Assembly (NCBI GenBank): GCA_035582835.1
Contig: JAYKAV010000911.1
Coordinates: forward strand, 704,188-768,187
Source: Phoebastria nigripes
Taxonomy: Eukaryota > Chordata > Aves > Procellariiformes > Diomedeidae
Direction: 5' to 3'
Length of the DNA: 64,000 bases
The translations under genes were made by a program, and so were the position numbers. The notes below the pieces were generated by a model. It worked only from the letters and a program-made list of their open reading frames with translations, made no database searches and was not told where the DNA came from. Of this stretch, positions 27,857 through 42,058 are shown piece by piece. Positions within the stretch are counted from its first letter, which is position 1; each line of letters opens with the position of its first letter.

Positions 27857-30800
27857 CTTCTTGCAATCAACAAAATAAAGAATATGAATAAAAAATTGTT
27901 GTTCTATCATATCAAAGAAAGGGTCTGTTTGTAACCAGTTTTGTCTGTGATGGTTGGCTGTGATCTCTTTTGGGACCAGAGTCTACGAAGACCAGGCTCA
28001 GACTAGACTCAGAAAACTCTCACCCTTCCAGAATAAATTAACAAATAAAAAAACTTCTGGCAAAGAAAATGTTTTAGAAGCTAAAGTGTTAGGATAATTA
28101 AATGCATATTTCAGCAGTATTTATTTGGCATTGATTGGCTGAGGCCACTTACTGTGAAGAGCTGAATAGTTAATTCAAGTGCTAGGCGTCTCCTAAAGGA
28201 CATGACCTTGGGGTCATATAATTGTAACAGTAATTTATTTAGTTGAAGAAACGAATATGTTCTCAATTAGCTTAGCAGGCGTTATAATAACACTAGTGGG
28301 ATTTATATTTGCTTATGTCACTCTGCTGTAAGGAGGAAGTTATTGGATCTGTTTGCCTATATTTAGTCCCCCAGTTCATGATTCTTCACAGAAGAGATGT
28401 GAAGGTTTGCTCATCCTGATTAATAGGTGTCCAATCCTAATGCTGCAGATATTGGCATAATCACTCAAGGGACCTGAGGGACATACACACAGCAGTAATA
28501 CTGGCAGAAGACAGTGTTACCTACTTAAATCTTTCTCATGCTGATTTTTTTCCCCTATTATGGATTCTAAGGCTTCTCAAACTTACCCCACAAACTGGTG
28601 CCTGATCTGAGATCATTCCACCACTGGGGCTCTTGGAGGTTTATCACAGATACGTTATTCTGCTGGGATTTTTTTTTCCCCACTGCTTTAATCTGCTGTC
28701 ACTATAAAATGGGAAAGCAGTAATTCATTTGGCTGTGCTCTACCTCAATACTGCTGCAATCCTCTGATCAAAACTTCTTAATGTATTTCTTTTAATTTTC
28801 AAATGTTGACACATTTTCACTGTTCACTGGTTGGGGTACATGACAAAGAATGTATAATAGGCGTAATCTATCTACCCCACACCACAGCGTGTGATTTATG
28901 GAAACTTGCAATCTAGAGTTGTCCATTATCAGCAACTACCATCACAACTAAAGGAACCATCGGGATTTTGTAGCAATAGCTCCACAAGAGAGCCGGGGAA
29001 AAAAGGCCATTAAAAAAAAATGGAAAAGAGGTTTTCAGGTTCGTCTGTCTTTTGGGAAGCAGAAGAGTTAGTCTGTAAAGGCTCGCCGTGGCGAGGGCCA
29101 GGAGTGAGCTAGGCATGACTTTCTGAGCTCTACCAGGAGAGGTCTCCGCAGGACTCACTACTGCAAAAGGTGCCGGGCAGACCCCCTTTGTGTGGTCCCA
29201 GCCTTCCCCTCTGTGCTACGCCAGAGAGAAAAAGCACAGCATGCCCATGATGTAGGTTCCAAATCAACTCTATCTCTAGCTTGTAGGCAGCTCAGTTTCA
29301 TCACATGCTACCGTTTACACAAATTAGAGGCAGGTGAAGAAATCCTTTAGTGTTTAGAAACAGACTAATCAAGTTATTAAGACAGGGTGGCTGAGTAGGT
29401 TTGCTTCATTTCTAAAAAATAACAATCACATGCCCCAAGAAACAGTTGAGTGAAACAAAAAGAAGTGCATCTTCCTAGGGTTCTCATTTGTAGTATTTCC
29501 TAATTATGCAGGGCACTTACACATGTGCTTTAATCTCTTACTTATACACATGCTTAAATATTTTATTGAGCAGAGCTGGACGTCACTCAGCCTGTGTAAG
29601 GAGGATTCCTTGATTGCGTTATTTTCCGAGTCCTGGGGTATCTGCTCCCACTATTTCCCTGCTCGTGGGAAGGCTCCGCATGCACACAGCACTCCCACAA
29701 GTCACAGGGGGTTTTGCGGGGGTCATGGAAACTTGTATCTTGTGAGCGGAGCTCCAGAGTGTATACCCCATAAAGCTACAAACTCCATATGCTATGGAAT
29801 ATCTGCCCTTCAAAGTATGCAACAAACCTATTTGTGTTTAATTTTCCATAATATTTTGCAATCAGTGATGGGTTGAATTTTGCATATAGATGCAGGTCAT
29901 TTTGAAGCCAGTGTCATTTTATAAAATTTGTTTAAGGAAAAGATATTTTCAAATGAAGCTCATTTTTCTCCTTTTAAAACACAAAATTGTACAACTCTCT
30001 CTGCTGAGGCTTGGGAGAAGAGATAAGGAAATCAAAGAGCTTTTTAGTTCTCGTCAGTCTCAAGCTCCCTATTGACTAGGAGAATTGATGAGAAGAAAAA
30101 CCCAATGAGAAGTTTACAAGCATAATAGAAAGTATTTTAGCAGCACTAAGCGGCATGTGTTCCATTTACTACTCAGTGTTTTGAAAGAAATTGATGGCAA
30201 CAGTGAACAAGCAACTTTGATCAGTATACTTATGTTGGTGTTGGAATATGGATTTTAGTGGCTATCTGTGGACACTGTCAACTGGAAGTTGACTGTGATT
30301 TGCAAACAGGTTAAAACATACTCTCTGTGCCTTGAGTCCATTATGATATTTCATTGCAAAAAGATGATTTAGTGTTAGGAAAACAGTAATCCTAAAAAAT
30401 TTCCTTTCTTTTCCAGTAGAGTTTCATCCCCTCTTAAGCACTGCAAGGTGTTAACAATTTTCACTCTGTCCCAACTCATACACTACTCTGTGTGAGGCCT
30501 TCTGTTGATGTTATGTCAAGGCCTTTGGACCAACACAAAGGCTATTGAATCTTACAAGTTAGTATGCACATCCGCCTTCAAATTAATCGACTCACTTGGA
30601 GTCTTCACAACAGCTGTGACAGTTATGGTTTATTGCACAAAATACTGTATTTTATTGATGAAAGAACATTTTTATTCAGGGTTTCATTTCTTCAAATGGA
30701 AAAATTCTGAAGAAGAATTCTTGTGTAGGTTATGAGTCCTGTTTTAAAGCAAGTGCTGTAACATTCTACAAAAGCAGTCTGAAACACCAAGGTTTACTGT

Positions 30801-33149
30801 ATGGAATTTGCAGTGACTATTGTAATGTTCTGTGTGACTGCTTTTATGTAAGCATTTTCAGTCTATCAAGCTCAACATTAGTTTAAATACTGGAGTGGTG
30901 AATCCTGTATTCAGGATACCTCTTCAGATCCAGTGTAAGTGGGCAGAGCTTCACTGACTTGGAGGAAATTGCTTCTACTCACACCAAATCTGACCATGGT
31001 CCATAGGGGTAACAGCAAATCTCTTCATATGAGCTAATCTATAGTCTATATGTAATCTGTATGTAATAGAGCACATTTATTCTATGGCAAGCCCAATATT
31101 TTAATTTGGTGCTGGTAAGGCTGGAAAAGAGGGGTAGTGGAACTCTTTCCTTTCCCTCACTTAACATGGGAAGAAGTACCAGACAACCACTAAGATGCTT
31201 CCCCCACTTCTGTGTTTCTGTGGCCTGTCCTCCAGGTTCTCCCTACTCCTGGCCACACACAGCTCTGTGGACAACATCCCAACACCAGCAGTGCCGTCCT
31301 CAACCTTAGTGTCCCTTGCTAGGACAGCAGAGTTCTTTACCACACTTCTTGCTCTCTGTCCTCTCCCCACTAAATCCTCTGGGCAAGCAACAGTGGAAGG
31401 GAGATATTTTCCCTCTGGTTGTGTGGTTCAGACAACCCAAAGTCAAGAGTTGCTTGGCTTGGCTGGGCTTTTTTGTCCATGCTCTGTATTTTATGTTCAT
31501 AACAATTCTACTGACCTCTGAAAAAACTGTTCTCTAGGACTGTAGTCAACTGCAGGGACAAAAGGGACAGAACAGCAGGGAAATGATGACATAAGGAAAA
31601 CCTGTGATGTTTGAGTTGAAGTGTGTATTGAGAAGAATTCCTCAGGACTAGATTTTCCCTTGTGCAAGTAATCTTCTATTAGCATTAATGGTGCTTAGGC
31701 AGATGTGCTTCCTAGGAAGAAATACATACCTTTGTGTCCAGATGCATGACTAGTAACTGTACAAGGAAATCTTCATGCTCTGTAGTTTAGCAGTAAATCC
31801 CAGGTTTCCCCTAGACAGAGTAAGTTCTGCCTCTTGGTAGAAAAGACACCTTTCATCTATACCATTAAGACATGCCTGAGATATGGGAATTCAACACGGC
31901 AGTCTTGCTGAAATGAAAGTGTCATGGGTTATATCAGTACATTTTTAATAAAATTCTCTTACCTTGATCAATCTATGCCCTTCAATTTAAAGCTGAGATT
32001 AATTCTCCAAGACACATTATGGTACTGTATTAATACTTGAAATCGTCTTATAAATGCTTGCTTTCATATTTGGCATAACTATTGTACCACTATAGAAACC
32101 GCTTCTATTGACCTTTAGATTAAAAATATGTTGGATTATCATGATTGACACATTCAAAATGACTCATTCTTGCCAAACACAGCATAACAACTTTTTAACA
32201 TTCCCTTTTCTTTACAACTGCCTCCACTTTCATTATATGAAATATGGCTGTATTATATACCACCTCTCATTGCCTAACATGCTTTTTTCAGAGTTCAAGA
32301 AGATTTACATTTGCAGCTAAATGTTTCAGTGATTGCTCTGTTGGATTTCATTATACCAGTGTAGTTAATCAAAGCAAGTCTGGCCTTGCAACCATGATTC
32401 ATTGTATGGTTTTTTGAACTTAGTCATTTATACTGAATGAATATACACATTATCACCAGAGCACCAGATTTTTTTTAACAGCCTGCATGACACTGTACTG
32501 TAATGCCTTAGTAAACTGCTTATGCCATGTGCGCACTGCAGCTGCTTTTTTAATTTTCTTTTTTTTTTTTTTTCCTTCTTTTTAAGGAATTCATTGAAAG
32601 CAATTCTTTTTACCAGGGGGAATGAGGGACTCACTGGGAGAGTAGTCAGTGCAAGGGAAATAGTATTCTCATGTGGTCCTAATGACTGCTATTTCACTAT
32701 ACACAGGAATATTTTCAGATCTGCGCACTTTGTCTACGCAGCTGGGTGGTCTGCACAATAGTCATTAACGAGAAATCCCCAAATAAGCATAACATGCTCA
32801 AGTTTGGCTGAGGTTTATTCAACCACATGCTTTATAGTGGAATTCAGTTACAGACAAGAGAATCACTGGTTTTGGTGTGGCTGAGAAAAGATTTTGTGGT
32901 TACTGTTTCTTTCTCCTGGACAATCTAAATAAGTATGGTTTTGCCACCACTGTTGAGGTGGCAAATTCTTTTACCCTCCAAGAATCCCAAGGAGGTAAAG
33001 ATTTAAGGTAATAGCCCATGTTAGCTAATACTTCCTAACTAACTATTTTGCAGAGTCTTATGCAGGCTAGGATCTGTCTTTAACATGCTGGCAGAGTTGA
33101 GTTAAAGCCTCAGCAACCTCTTTTAAGTGCTATAAATCAAACACACAGA

Positions 33150-33290
33150 AGTATTTAGCTGCCTGGAGGTGAAGATGGGTGTTCAGTAAGATTTACCTAA
33201 ATGCCTAAACAGGTCAGGTACTTAATTCCCACTGAAATCAAATGACAGTACTTCAAATACCTCTGTAAATCACGGTGCTTGTACTTTTGT
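33150..33290 (-). repeat. old amniote repeat relic
   Basis: Read on the minus strand it contains 'tttcagtgggaattaagtac' and 'ctgtttaggcatttaggta', the phrase pattern of a widespread ancient amniote repeat (AGTGGGAGTTAGG-GCCTAAATACC). The family cannot be named from memory with certainty. Confidence 0.45.
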
Positions 33291-34912
33291 CTACAATGGA
33301 TTTTTGAAATGTGTTAATACTAGTACCTGCTATTATCAAAACTTTATTCTCCGTCTGGACTGAACATATGTGACAGTCATACGCTTTTAGTATAATGTGG
33401 AGGAAAGTAGCACTACCAAAACCAGTTTTGATGAGTCTCTAGATAAAACTCAGGCACAGCTGACTGTGGTATCTCCATCTTCCTAATCTCTGCTTATGCA
33501 CAGCTGGCGCATTATGGCATACTCTGTGGGGTTCACCATTTACATCACAGACAAAACACGTGAGCTATTAGGTGTGACTGAGTGAGAAGCCAGTCCACAT
33601 AAAGAGAAGACAACAACAGGGATTGCCCATTTTGGATCAGTTACTTGAAAAAAATACATGTGGCAGGCAGAGAGAAATTCCTAATCTTGTACAGGTTTCA
33701 GTGTTTTATGAAAACAGATGCCAGCTTCTAAGCTGGATTACAGTCATTTTGCACCTAATAGGTTAAATGGTTATAAATTGATTGGATCCAGTTATGGGAG
33801 ATTTCCTTGGTTAGAAGGATCCTCCACTTATTTAAGACGCCCACAACAGCTTCTCTGACCCAGCTCCTTTTAGCCTTTGTCATAGGAGAAGTATATTACA
33901 AAGTGAGAAGTGATTTCTGCCTCCTCAAGCAACCCTGAAGACAATGGCTAGCCAGCACAGCGTGAAACAAAATCAATTTTGAGGATGACTATTGGATATC
34001 TGTTGCTACTGTCATCGGCCTAGTTTGTTACTGCCTAGGAACTATTTTTCATTTTAACAAAAGGTACCCAAGAGCATCAAACAATTACAAAAAGGGGAGA
34101 TGGACAAATAGCATGCAAATATTTGCCACTGGGATTGTCTTTGTGTCCTCAGTGTCACTTATCTGCCCTACCAACAGCATATTGTTAATTCATTCCCCTG
34201 TTTAAAAATGGGATTGTATTTTGTGTTGGCTACGTGATAATCACAATCCCCTTTTGTGTTTGCTTTCTACAGACATTTGAATGATTGCCTTTTACTGGCA
34301 CAAATGGTCACAGAACACATGCTCCCCTATCACATGCAGGGGTATTCACTGAAACTAAATGTCATATTCGCATGTGTAAATATTTCTTCCAGAAGTATAT
34401 GCTTGCTGTTCCAGTGCACGAATAGAAAGAAGACCTTGTGACTTATCTGGCTCATCACAACTAACCAGCCCAACCGAGCTGTCAAATATTTGCAGATAAC
34501 GGTTTTGGATTAATCTATGTAGTTAGTTTTTTTTAAAGTAATTTCAAATAACAAATGAATCTGGAAAACTATGATCTGTTTGCAGATACTCTGTTTGCAA
34601 AAAGAAGGCAACATGTGTCTGATGAAATATTCATTGCGAATTATTCACCAGTCTCAAACTGTAGTAAGTGTTAAGATAAAAGATTTGTAAACTCATCAAG
34701 CATTCAACAAAATTCACCAAGCCTGCTACATCATTTTTTTTGGTCATGGCATTTCTGCCTATGAAAATATATTCATGAATTTGAAAGATTCTACACACTT
34801 TATGTTTACTTTCTGAATTAACAATTATTCAGCAGTTAAAGCAAATCTATATTACCAATAGATCTGTGCTCTTCTGTTTTATTGCTTAACTTCAAAGACG
34901 TATTAGTGTTGC

Positions 34913-34962
34913 ACATAGCTTAATACTTCCCAGAACACATAGCTTAATTTCTTCCCAATAAA
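34913..34962. repeat. short imperfect tandem duplication
   Basis: The unit CACATAGCTTAAT-n-CTTCCCA occurs twice in a row with small differences. Probably replication slippage. Confidence 0.6.
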
Positions 34963-35950
34963 CATCATTCCAATAGCAAAGGAGAAAACTATCCAGCTCT
35001 TCTGATATTCAGTAAAAAAATGCAAGTAGGAGGAAACATCATGTAAGTATTAATATGGTTTAATCATCCTTTTAATTTTTTAGGATTAATTTCCTCTTTT
35101 ATTTGACAGAAGACAATTCCAAGGCACATATAGAAGGTTTGTTAATTCTACTAAGTCCTGATTTGAGGGTATGCACTGTGCTCATACAGGGTGTTTGGCT
35201 ATTTGCTTTGGGCAAAACTTTATCCAAGTTGCTATGATTTAAATATGTAAAGATAGCTGGGAACTTTTGTACAGAATCTAATAGTGTAAAGACTCAACTG
35301 TACAGATAAGCCCTAATGCAACCAACTCGGGTGCATTGTAATAAGCAGAATACCTGTTTTTGGTGATTTTTTATATCTAAATAGTGGAATATACAACTGT
35401 TGACATTTCAGATCTAAAACAGCACTCAGTTAGATTGTTTTCTGCAANAGAAGTTTCACCACCAAAAGCCTGGCTACGTAATTTCCCGAGCTCTTTATAG
35501 GAAGTGATTGTAGTTTATGATAGGCTAGAAAAGGGTTTATGGGGGGTTAGATAGTCTTCTTAGATGGGTTTCTTTAGAGAAGTCATCCAGCAGATTGTTT
35601 TAAAGATTATTTCATTAATAAGAAATCCTGCACATGGTGAAACACTGATAGAAAATACAGCATGGATTCAACAGAATAATATCACCCTTTTTTGTAGAAC
35701 ATGCAAAGAATTGTACTGTTTGTCCTCTGATATAGTGAAAAGTAAATAAAATGTGCTACAGAATATGGAAATATATTTTTTAAAGCAATCCATTGTCAAT
35801 ACACAGAATTTTTCAGACAACCCCCTAGTTCTTCAGAAATGTGGCTGCTGAAATCTACACATTAAGAAGACGCAGGAAAAAAACCTCTACCTGAATTTTT
35901 GGGAAGACACTGTGTATACACAAACCCTAAAGCAACAGTAAGTAACTTAC

Positions 35951-36156
35951 CAGGTGGGGATACTAGAAGAGGGCTTATAAGGCGTGATATATTGTGTTGG
36001 GTGTTTTGCTATTGCCTTCACTTGTGTCTCTCGAAGATGTTCTAACATCTTACTGACAATGACAATAGCATCCTGGCGTCTGGGATCACTCCAGCAATGT
36101 TTGCATTTACTAGGATAGATGCAGGCTACATTCCTAGATACATCCAGGATCTCTAA
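35951..36156 (-). CDS. coding exon carrying the second CxxC pair
   Basis: 206 bp, phase 0 to 2. The donor is close to perfect (CCTG/GTAAGTTAC) and the acceptor ends CCTTTTCACCAG. The product includes ACIYPSKCKHCWSDPRRQD, then a helical stretch VSKMLEHLRETQVKA and a Pro/Ser-rich end. The CKHC-W pattern beside basic residues looks like a metal-binding knuckle. It is one of the two best-supported exons in the window. Confidence 0.86.
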
Positions 36157-38484
36157 CTGGTGAAAAGGCATCTTTCCTAGCCATCATAGTTAATTGTCAG
36201 TGCCAGCGGCAGTGTTTCCAGGCACCTGAGCGCAGAGTGGATTGGTCTCTTACTCACCCACACATTCAGATGTATTTATTTCATTACTGTGGTTTATAAA
36301 AATCAAGTGTTTACCAAGTGCATCTGGAGACCTCAGGTAGGATGAGTCACCTTTGCCCTGTTCCACCTTCAGTGATTCTGCTATTTGACTCACGATAAGA
36401 AAAATAAGCCCCAATTATCAAAATAAGGCAATTGAAAATAGGCATCTAATGATACAGAAATGTGTCTTACTAATTTTGGATTCAAGGCACATATCCATAT
36501 ATGGATGATCATTTCAGATAGACTCATTTTCACTAAGGCTGACTGGTAGTAACTTAAGAGCATGTTGTTTTAAGATAAAAATAAAAAGCTGAATGGCACA
36601 CTCAGCACCATCTGTATTCTCTGGCTCACCACATACTGTGGCAAGCACCTCGGAATACACCTCAGGGTATTACAAACAACATATCCTCCTATCAATTGCA
36701 TTTCAGTGTACTACAAAAGACTTGTTGCTAAGACTATGTCAGGACCAAAGTAAACAGGAGAATGCCCTTAAAATTATTAGAGGTTTTAAATATGAAGTTT
36801 TAAAAATGAACCTAACCCAAGGAGAGATAAGCCATGTCCATGCTATAGGCTGCATGATGTGGTCAGTCTCCTCATCACTACCTACATGAACAAAGTTGTT
36901 GAGTTCCCTGCCATTTTAAAGGCCACGTTGTAGAAGTCTGGTTAATGCAGTGGGTGGGAAACCAGCCTGAGCAAGGGACGGGTAAGAAGAGTGGACTACT
37001 TTCTCTGCATTTTGGAGAAAAGGGGAATTTCTAGAGCTCCAGGGCTTTGCTTGGAGGCAGTACAGTTTGAGGGTATTACCAGACAAAGACCTAAAACCAG
37101 CCACTTCATTACGCTTGAGTGAATCAGTATGAAGAGCTGTGAAGACTGGCTCAGGCTGAGGCATGATAGAGTGGGAGCAGGAGAATTTAACGGAAGGCCG
37201 GCAAGTGGGTGCCTCCTTGGGGTGGCCTCACAGATGACATGCCCCACATCAGAAAAGCTTTTGTGTATGTTCTATATGACTCAATGGGAAAATTCATCTG
37301 CTTTAATAATCAGCACCTCCCTAAATCCTCTCTTGAAATGGGTCAAGGGATACAGGGAATAAAGGATGCCAGAAAGAGAATAAATGGAAAAGCCAGAGAA
37401 GAAATTATTCAATGCAATTATATGCTTTGGTTATTTTATCAAAACAAACATACAAAACCAAAACATCCTAAAAATACTTTACATTTAATTCTTTATGGGT
37501 TAGCTTTGCTTGTTTCGTATAGAAATATTCTGTGCTGCATTATTATTACTACTAGTTTATGATTATTATTTTATTTTTCCAGGAACAGCACATGTATTTT
37601 GTCTGACCCAGGGGAGAGTATGCTTAGAGGTAAGCTATTTTGGCAATGTTTAGCCCTTTCTGCTACATTCTTCTGCTCTGCTGATATTAACATAAGTATG
37701 TAAGCTGCAAAAGGATTTTAGTAGTATGCAAGTAAAGTTTTCTTGGCTCACAATAGAGATTTCTACAATCGCAACTAATCTAGCCCTCAGACTTTTGTAA
37801 CAGCAAGTCAGCCCTTATAAGTAGAAAATATAGAACAAAAAGCCCCCCTGCCCTAAATTTCACAGTCCTAATAAAACACAAAAGAGAAAAATGACACCAC
37901 CACTCTCCTCCACCCCACACACCTTATTATAGACATCATCAAGCTGGTTTTACTTTCTATTTACTTACTTTTCTCCAAATCTCTTGGGACCTGTGCATCA
38001 TTATCTTCAATGAACATCTTCAGTAAACAGGACATTTAAGTGTATTTGTGTTGTTCTGGCTTGTTGCAGTTGTTTACCTGATTGGATCACATGCTGCTTT
38101 GATAATTTAAAAGAGAAAAGGTTTTTACAGCAAAATATGCTGAAATGCTTTGCAAAACCAAACTAAGGAGAGAGACATATCTATTATGTTTGTTTTCTCC
38201 CTGATGTATCAGTTTTAAAACACCTTGGAGATTGCAAAATCCCCTCCCCAACACACACACACCTTCCAACCATCTTGACTTTGAAGGTTCAAGGTTAATC
38301 ACTTCCACTGCATAAAGAATTAATTTTTCCTTATGATGAAGAATCTTCTGAGGTTAATTTGAAAGGGCACTTGAGTTAGGGCCTGCCACGGAGTACTTCA
38401 AGTTACACCAGACATGATCTTGAACCATTAATCAGTTGGTTTGCTGCTAGTCTAGGATAACGCAATTGTATTACTGATATTTAC
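36157..38484. other. intron between the 38.5- and 36.1-kb exons
   Basis: About 2.3 kb of unique sequence. Open frames near 36.6-37.5 kb on both strands lack splice support. Nothing else recognised. Confidence 0.55.
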
Positions 38485-38610
38485 AGACAAGACTGGTGCT
38501 TTCTGCTTTCTTGGCAGTTTTATAACTTCAGACTGATCTTCTGGTTTGAGTGCATACATATTGTTAATTTGATGGAGTTTGCAATAATCACAGTAACTTG
38601 AAAATTCTCC
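38485..38610 (-). CDS. coding exon carrying the first CxxC pair
   Basis: 126 bp, exactly 42 codons, phase 0 to 0. The acceptor ends TTTCTTTCTACCGCTAAG and the donor is GTCT/GTAAAT. The product starts GEFSSYCDYCKLHQINN and ends with a basic, proline-containing tail RKQKAP. The CDYC pair, read with the KCKHC of the next exon about 50 residues on, could form a zinc-binding site. That is inference from spacing only. Confidence 0.8.
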
Positions 38611-41600
38611 CTTAGCGGTAGAAAGAAATACAGTGATTGTTTTCAGCATAAATCCTTGCAGACTTTAGGTAAAACAACAGATTAGGATACTGAAGACTGG
38701 TTGTTCTATACCATATAGGGATTTCTTTATGTCTTGATATATGGGAATGGAAATTTGATAAGGACTGATTTGGACCGCCCACTGTAAAACAGCATACCAG
38801 TAGCAGAGTGAAGAGAGCATGGTCGTCTTCCCTCATTCCAACTACTAGACACAGATATTATCTAGCTCTTCATGCTGTGTATTTTATAACCTTACACTGA
38901 ATGAATAGAATTCCAACATGTTAGTAGGTAACATGATACTACATTGAGTTTTCTAATGAAAATTATATTGCTTTTATTTTAGAAAATTGCTCCACAACCC
39001 AGAAGAAGTGAAGTTCTAGGGTCAAATTTCAAAAAACGGAAGTTGAAGAACCACATGAGCAATGCACACTCTTTCTCCTGTATGCACATGGGCATATGGC
39101 CACCCGATTGGTGCTTGCAGCTTCAGTAACACAGACAAGCGCTTTCAATCAGATGTCTATTTTTACATATGCTGGCTCGGAGTCCCTGCTATGAAATTCT
39201 GAATGCTCAAGTGTTGTTGCTTGTACTTTGTGTATGTGGATATACAACTAATATTAATAATGAATCACTTGAGCTTTCTCTTGGGTTGATTTTTAAGAGT
39301 GTTTTGTGTGAGCTCCATATCTAAGCACAGTGAATCTCAATAATGCTAACAAATCCAGATAGTAGCTTTTTACACTAATTTTGCTCAGCTAGAAGTAACT
39401 CCTCAAGACACAGAGCCAGAGAGTGAATACTAGTGGAATTAGGCCCTGTATATTAAGCCTTCTTTCTCAGGGAGTTTTACAGCATTAATTAATTCTCATC
39501 ATCCTGCTGTGTGTAGCTAAAAATTTTATTATCCCCATTTTATAGATGGATAAAATTAGTCACATAAAGGTTAAGTGATTTGTACAAGGTCATGTAGTAA
39601 CTCTGTAGCAGGGCTGAGAACGGAATTAGAAGTCATAACCTCTGCTACCTTGGGCTAATGATGAGTCCACATGCCACGTGTTATCCTTTCATAAATGACA
39701 CATACTCAGACAAGGGCTGACTATAAATTAAGTATTTAAGAGATTCTTTATATAGCTCTTCATACTGTATGTATCATAAAGGGGTTCAGGTGCACCTGAT
39801 GAAACATTGGATTATGCTCTACTGTGGAGAATTAGCCCTGCTCTCTTTAGGACTATATTTTTCAGCTGGTGACATGCACAGCTGGCCAAACTGCATGGGC
39901 AAAGTGAACTCTATACCAAACACTCAGTTTATCCCAGTGCTTGTTGAAAAAGTCCATGTACAAGAGCCCAGGGAAGAACAAATCAACCGGATTAGAAGAG
40001 TGAAAACAATTTCTCTCAGAGCATCTGAAATTAAGTTCTTCCTTATGTCCTTGAGTGACCATGAATGTCCTGTGTACGCAGAAAAACAGCAGTTCTTGCA
40101 GGGTCCGCAGCAAGAAGCTTTTCCAAATCTCTGAAAGACTGCAAGTAGTCAAGGAAATCTTCCATCGATGCAACACATTATTTCCTGCAGTTGCCAGCAC
40201 TGCTGGAGCACACACAACTCTCTGTGGCTGTCTCGCCTATATAATTCAGCAGCATTTGTATAGCTTTGGGATATAGGTTACACTTCTTGTTGTTCTTGCT
40301 TGTCACAGAATAAAAAATGGGTCTGTGTTAAATGACATGGCCCTGACTGGGCTTGTGGTTGCAGGCTGGGGAAACCATGACATTCAAGGCATTCATTTAT
40401 GAAGAAGAGATATTATGTTTGTCAGGTTCAGATAAAGCTTATTGTTTCAACCTTGAGAGAACAGACAAGATACAGATCCCTAATAACTTGGCAATTTAAA
40501 GTAAAACAAAATGCGAAGGCAGTAAAAACAGGAAGGAAAACTTCCCGGCTTTAAAATTATTTAAATTGTATTTAAATGTATTTAAAATCAATCATATATA
40601 GAACTGGCTGAATTACTAATTGGAAACAAAGTTCCAGATAGTATTATTGAGTGAGTTATTAGTCAGAAATCAGTGGCATGTGTTTTTCTAGTTTGCACTC
40701 TGGTGGTGCCCAAAAAAGCCATCAAGATAAGGACCGAGTGATCATTTTTCTTTTTTTCTGATGTGTATTGTACGAGGCACAATGAAAACACACAGGAAGA
40801 GCAGCCCCTTCCCAAAAGACCTTACAGTCAAAAACACTGTTAGAGAGAAAATAAATGGGCAAAGTGGTATCTCATTAGTTCCATTTCCTTCACTTTTAAA
40901 AATTCATTTATTGTCATTTTTATTACAGTAACAGAGAATGAGGTAAGTTGAAAATGGCTGAAGGAGGTGAAGAAACAGGAGAAAACTAATTAGGAAGGAA
41001 GGAGGAACACCAGAGTGGCGGCATGGCAGGAAGACTGAAAGGCAAAGGCAGAATAGGAGAGAAAGGATGGAGCTTAGCTCAGCAGGCGCGGAGCCAGCTG
41101 GAGCTGGGGAACTGTTTGAGAGTAGGTGTGGGGAAGGGGCTTCCCTCTAAAATTTGAAAAGGGCAGGGACTCTCAGAGGGTTTAATCTTTCTTTCTTTCG
41201 AGCTACTTTGTCCTAGTGACCAACACCACTGAATTTGTAACACCAATTAGCAATCCAGGAGAGAATGGCAGAAGCTCCAGATTAGTTCTGGTGCTGATGT
41301 TTTTGTTCTGCTGGTTACACACTACTTTGACCCTTCCAGCATGTATACCTGCCCCTAAATCGCCTGCTTCCGTTATTTTTAATGATTGCAGAGATACTGT
41401 ATTGTTGAGGTGATTTTATTTTGTTAAGCGGATTTGGTGAAAAATGGTGGGGGGATTGAGGATGCTGGTGGGAAGGGAGGTATGCATTTAATATATTGAT
41501 GTGAGGCCTGTAAGATCTGAGATAAAGCACTACCATTACCTTCTCATACCTTTGCATTACTAGCCATTACTGAATGACATGGTGCAGAAAGGCTGTTAGA

Positions 41601-42000
41601 GAAGGCTAATGCCTATACAGCTGGTGTAATGAAGAAATGGGAGGTTTAGGTACAGAAAACCACAGCTCCAACAGAAGGAGCTGAACAGATATAGATAAGA
41701 TTAGTGACATATGTAAAGGCACAGATAATGTGTGACAGAGTCTGCCCAGCTGAATAGGCTGAAGCCAGCAGTAATAGGAAGCCCATGTTCTCCCTAATCC
41801 TCCCAGATAAGCTGTTCCATCCAGAATTATCAGCCAACAATCTTCAGGGTATCAGGCTGAAAATGAAGTTTCAGACTGCTTTGATTCCTCATCCATAAAT
41901 GAGAAAGTGCCTGAAGGATCTTTATTTATTCTCGCTCCCTCCGAAACACTCTTCAAAAAGTGCCAATATACTAGCAACAGATGCATAAAGCCTCGCTTAC
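38611..42000. other. intron between the 42.0- and 38.5-kb exons
   Basis: About 3.4 kb. Contains an MIR-like element at 39.48-39.65 kb. Overlapping long open frames on both strands at 39.77-40.28 kb (up to 121 codons) have no protein-like character. Confidence 0.55.
39478..39655 (-). repeat. MIR-like SINE
   Basis: Clear reverse-complement MIR landmarks in order: 'ttattatccccattttatag', 'ggttaagtgatttgtacaag', 'gtcatgtagtaactctgtag' and 'cagggctgagaacggaatta'. It is the best preserved of the ancient SINE relics here. Confidence 0.75.
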
Positions 42001-42058
42001 TTTGATTGACAGAACATGATATAAAGCAACTCTCACTTGACATTTCAGTTTCATAAGG
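42001..42058 (-). CDS. coding exon, unnamed gene
   Basis: 58 bp, phase 2 to 0. The donor is good (CAAA/GTAAGC). The acceptor (CACTTGCTTGGAG) is the weakest part, being C/A-rich rather than T-rich. The product reads LMKLKCQVRVALYHVLSIK, a basic amphipathic segment. It is separated from the previous exon by a short intron of about 340 bp and joins the next one cleanly in phase 0. Confidence 0.6.

Larger units (their letters stand above)
27857..35950. other. intron between the 36.1- and 27.8-kb exons
   Basis: About 8.1 kb, no exon required by phase. Contains a repeat relic at 33.15-33.29 kb, a T-run at 32559-32573 and a short tandem duplication at 34913-34962. A 33-bp segment near 28.0 kb has good-looking splice sites on the minus strand but is too short to credit. 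Confidence 0.55.

Noticed and set aside
28032..28064. 33-bp minus-strand micro-exon near 28.0 kb
   Set aside because: Strong sites, but no phase requirement for it, and its open frame is low-complexity.
39769..40276. Overlapping 121- and 117-codon frames on opposite strands
   Set aside because: Both strands open at once, no splice sites and no recognisable motif. Probably chance.
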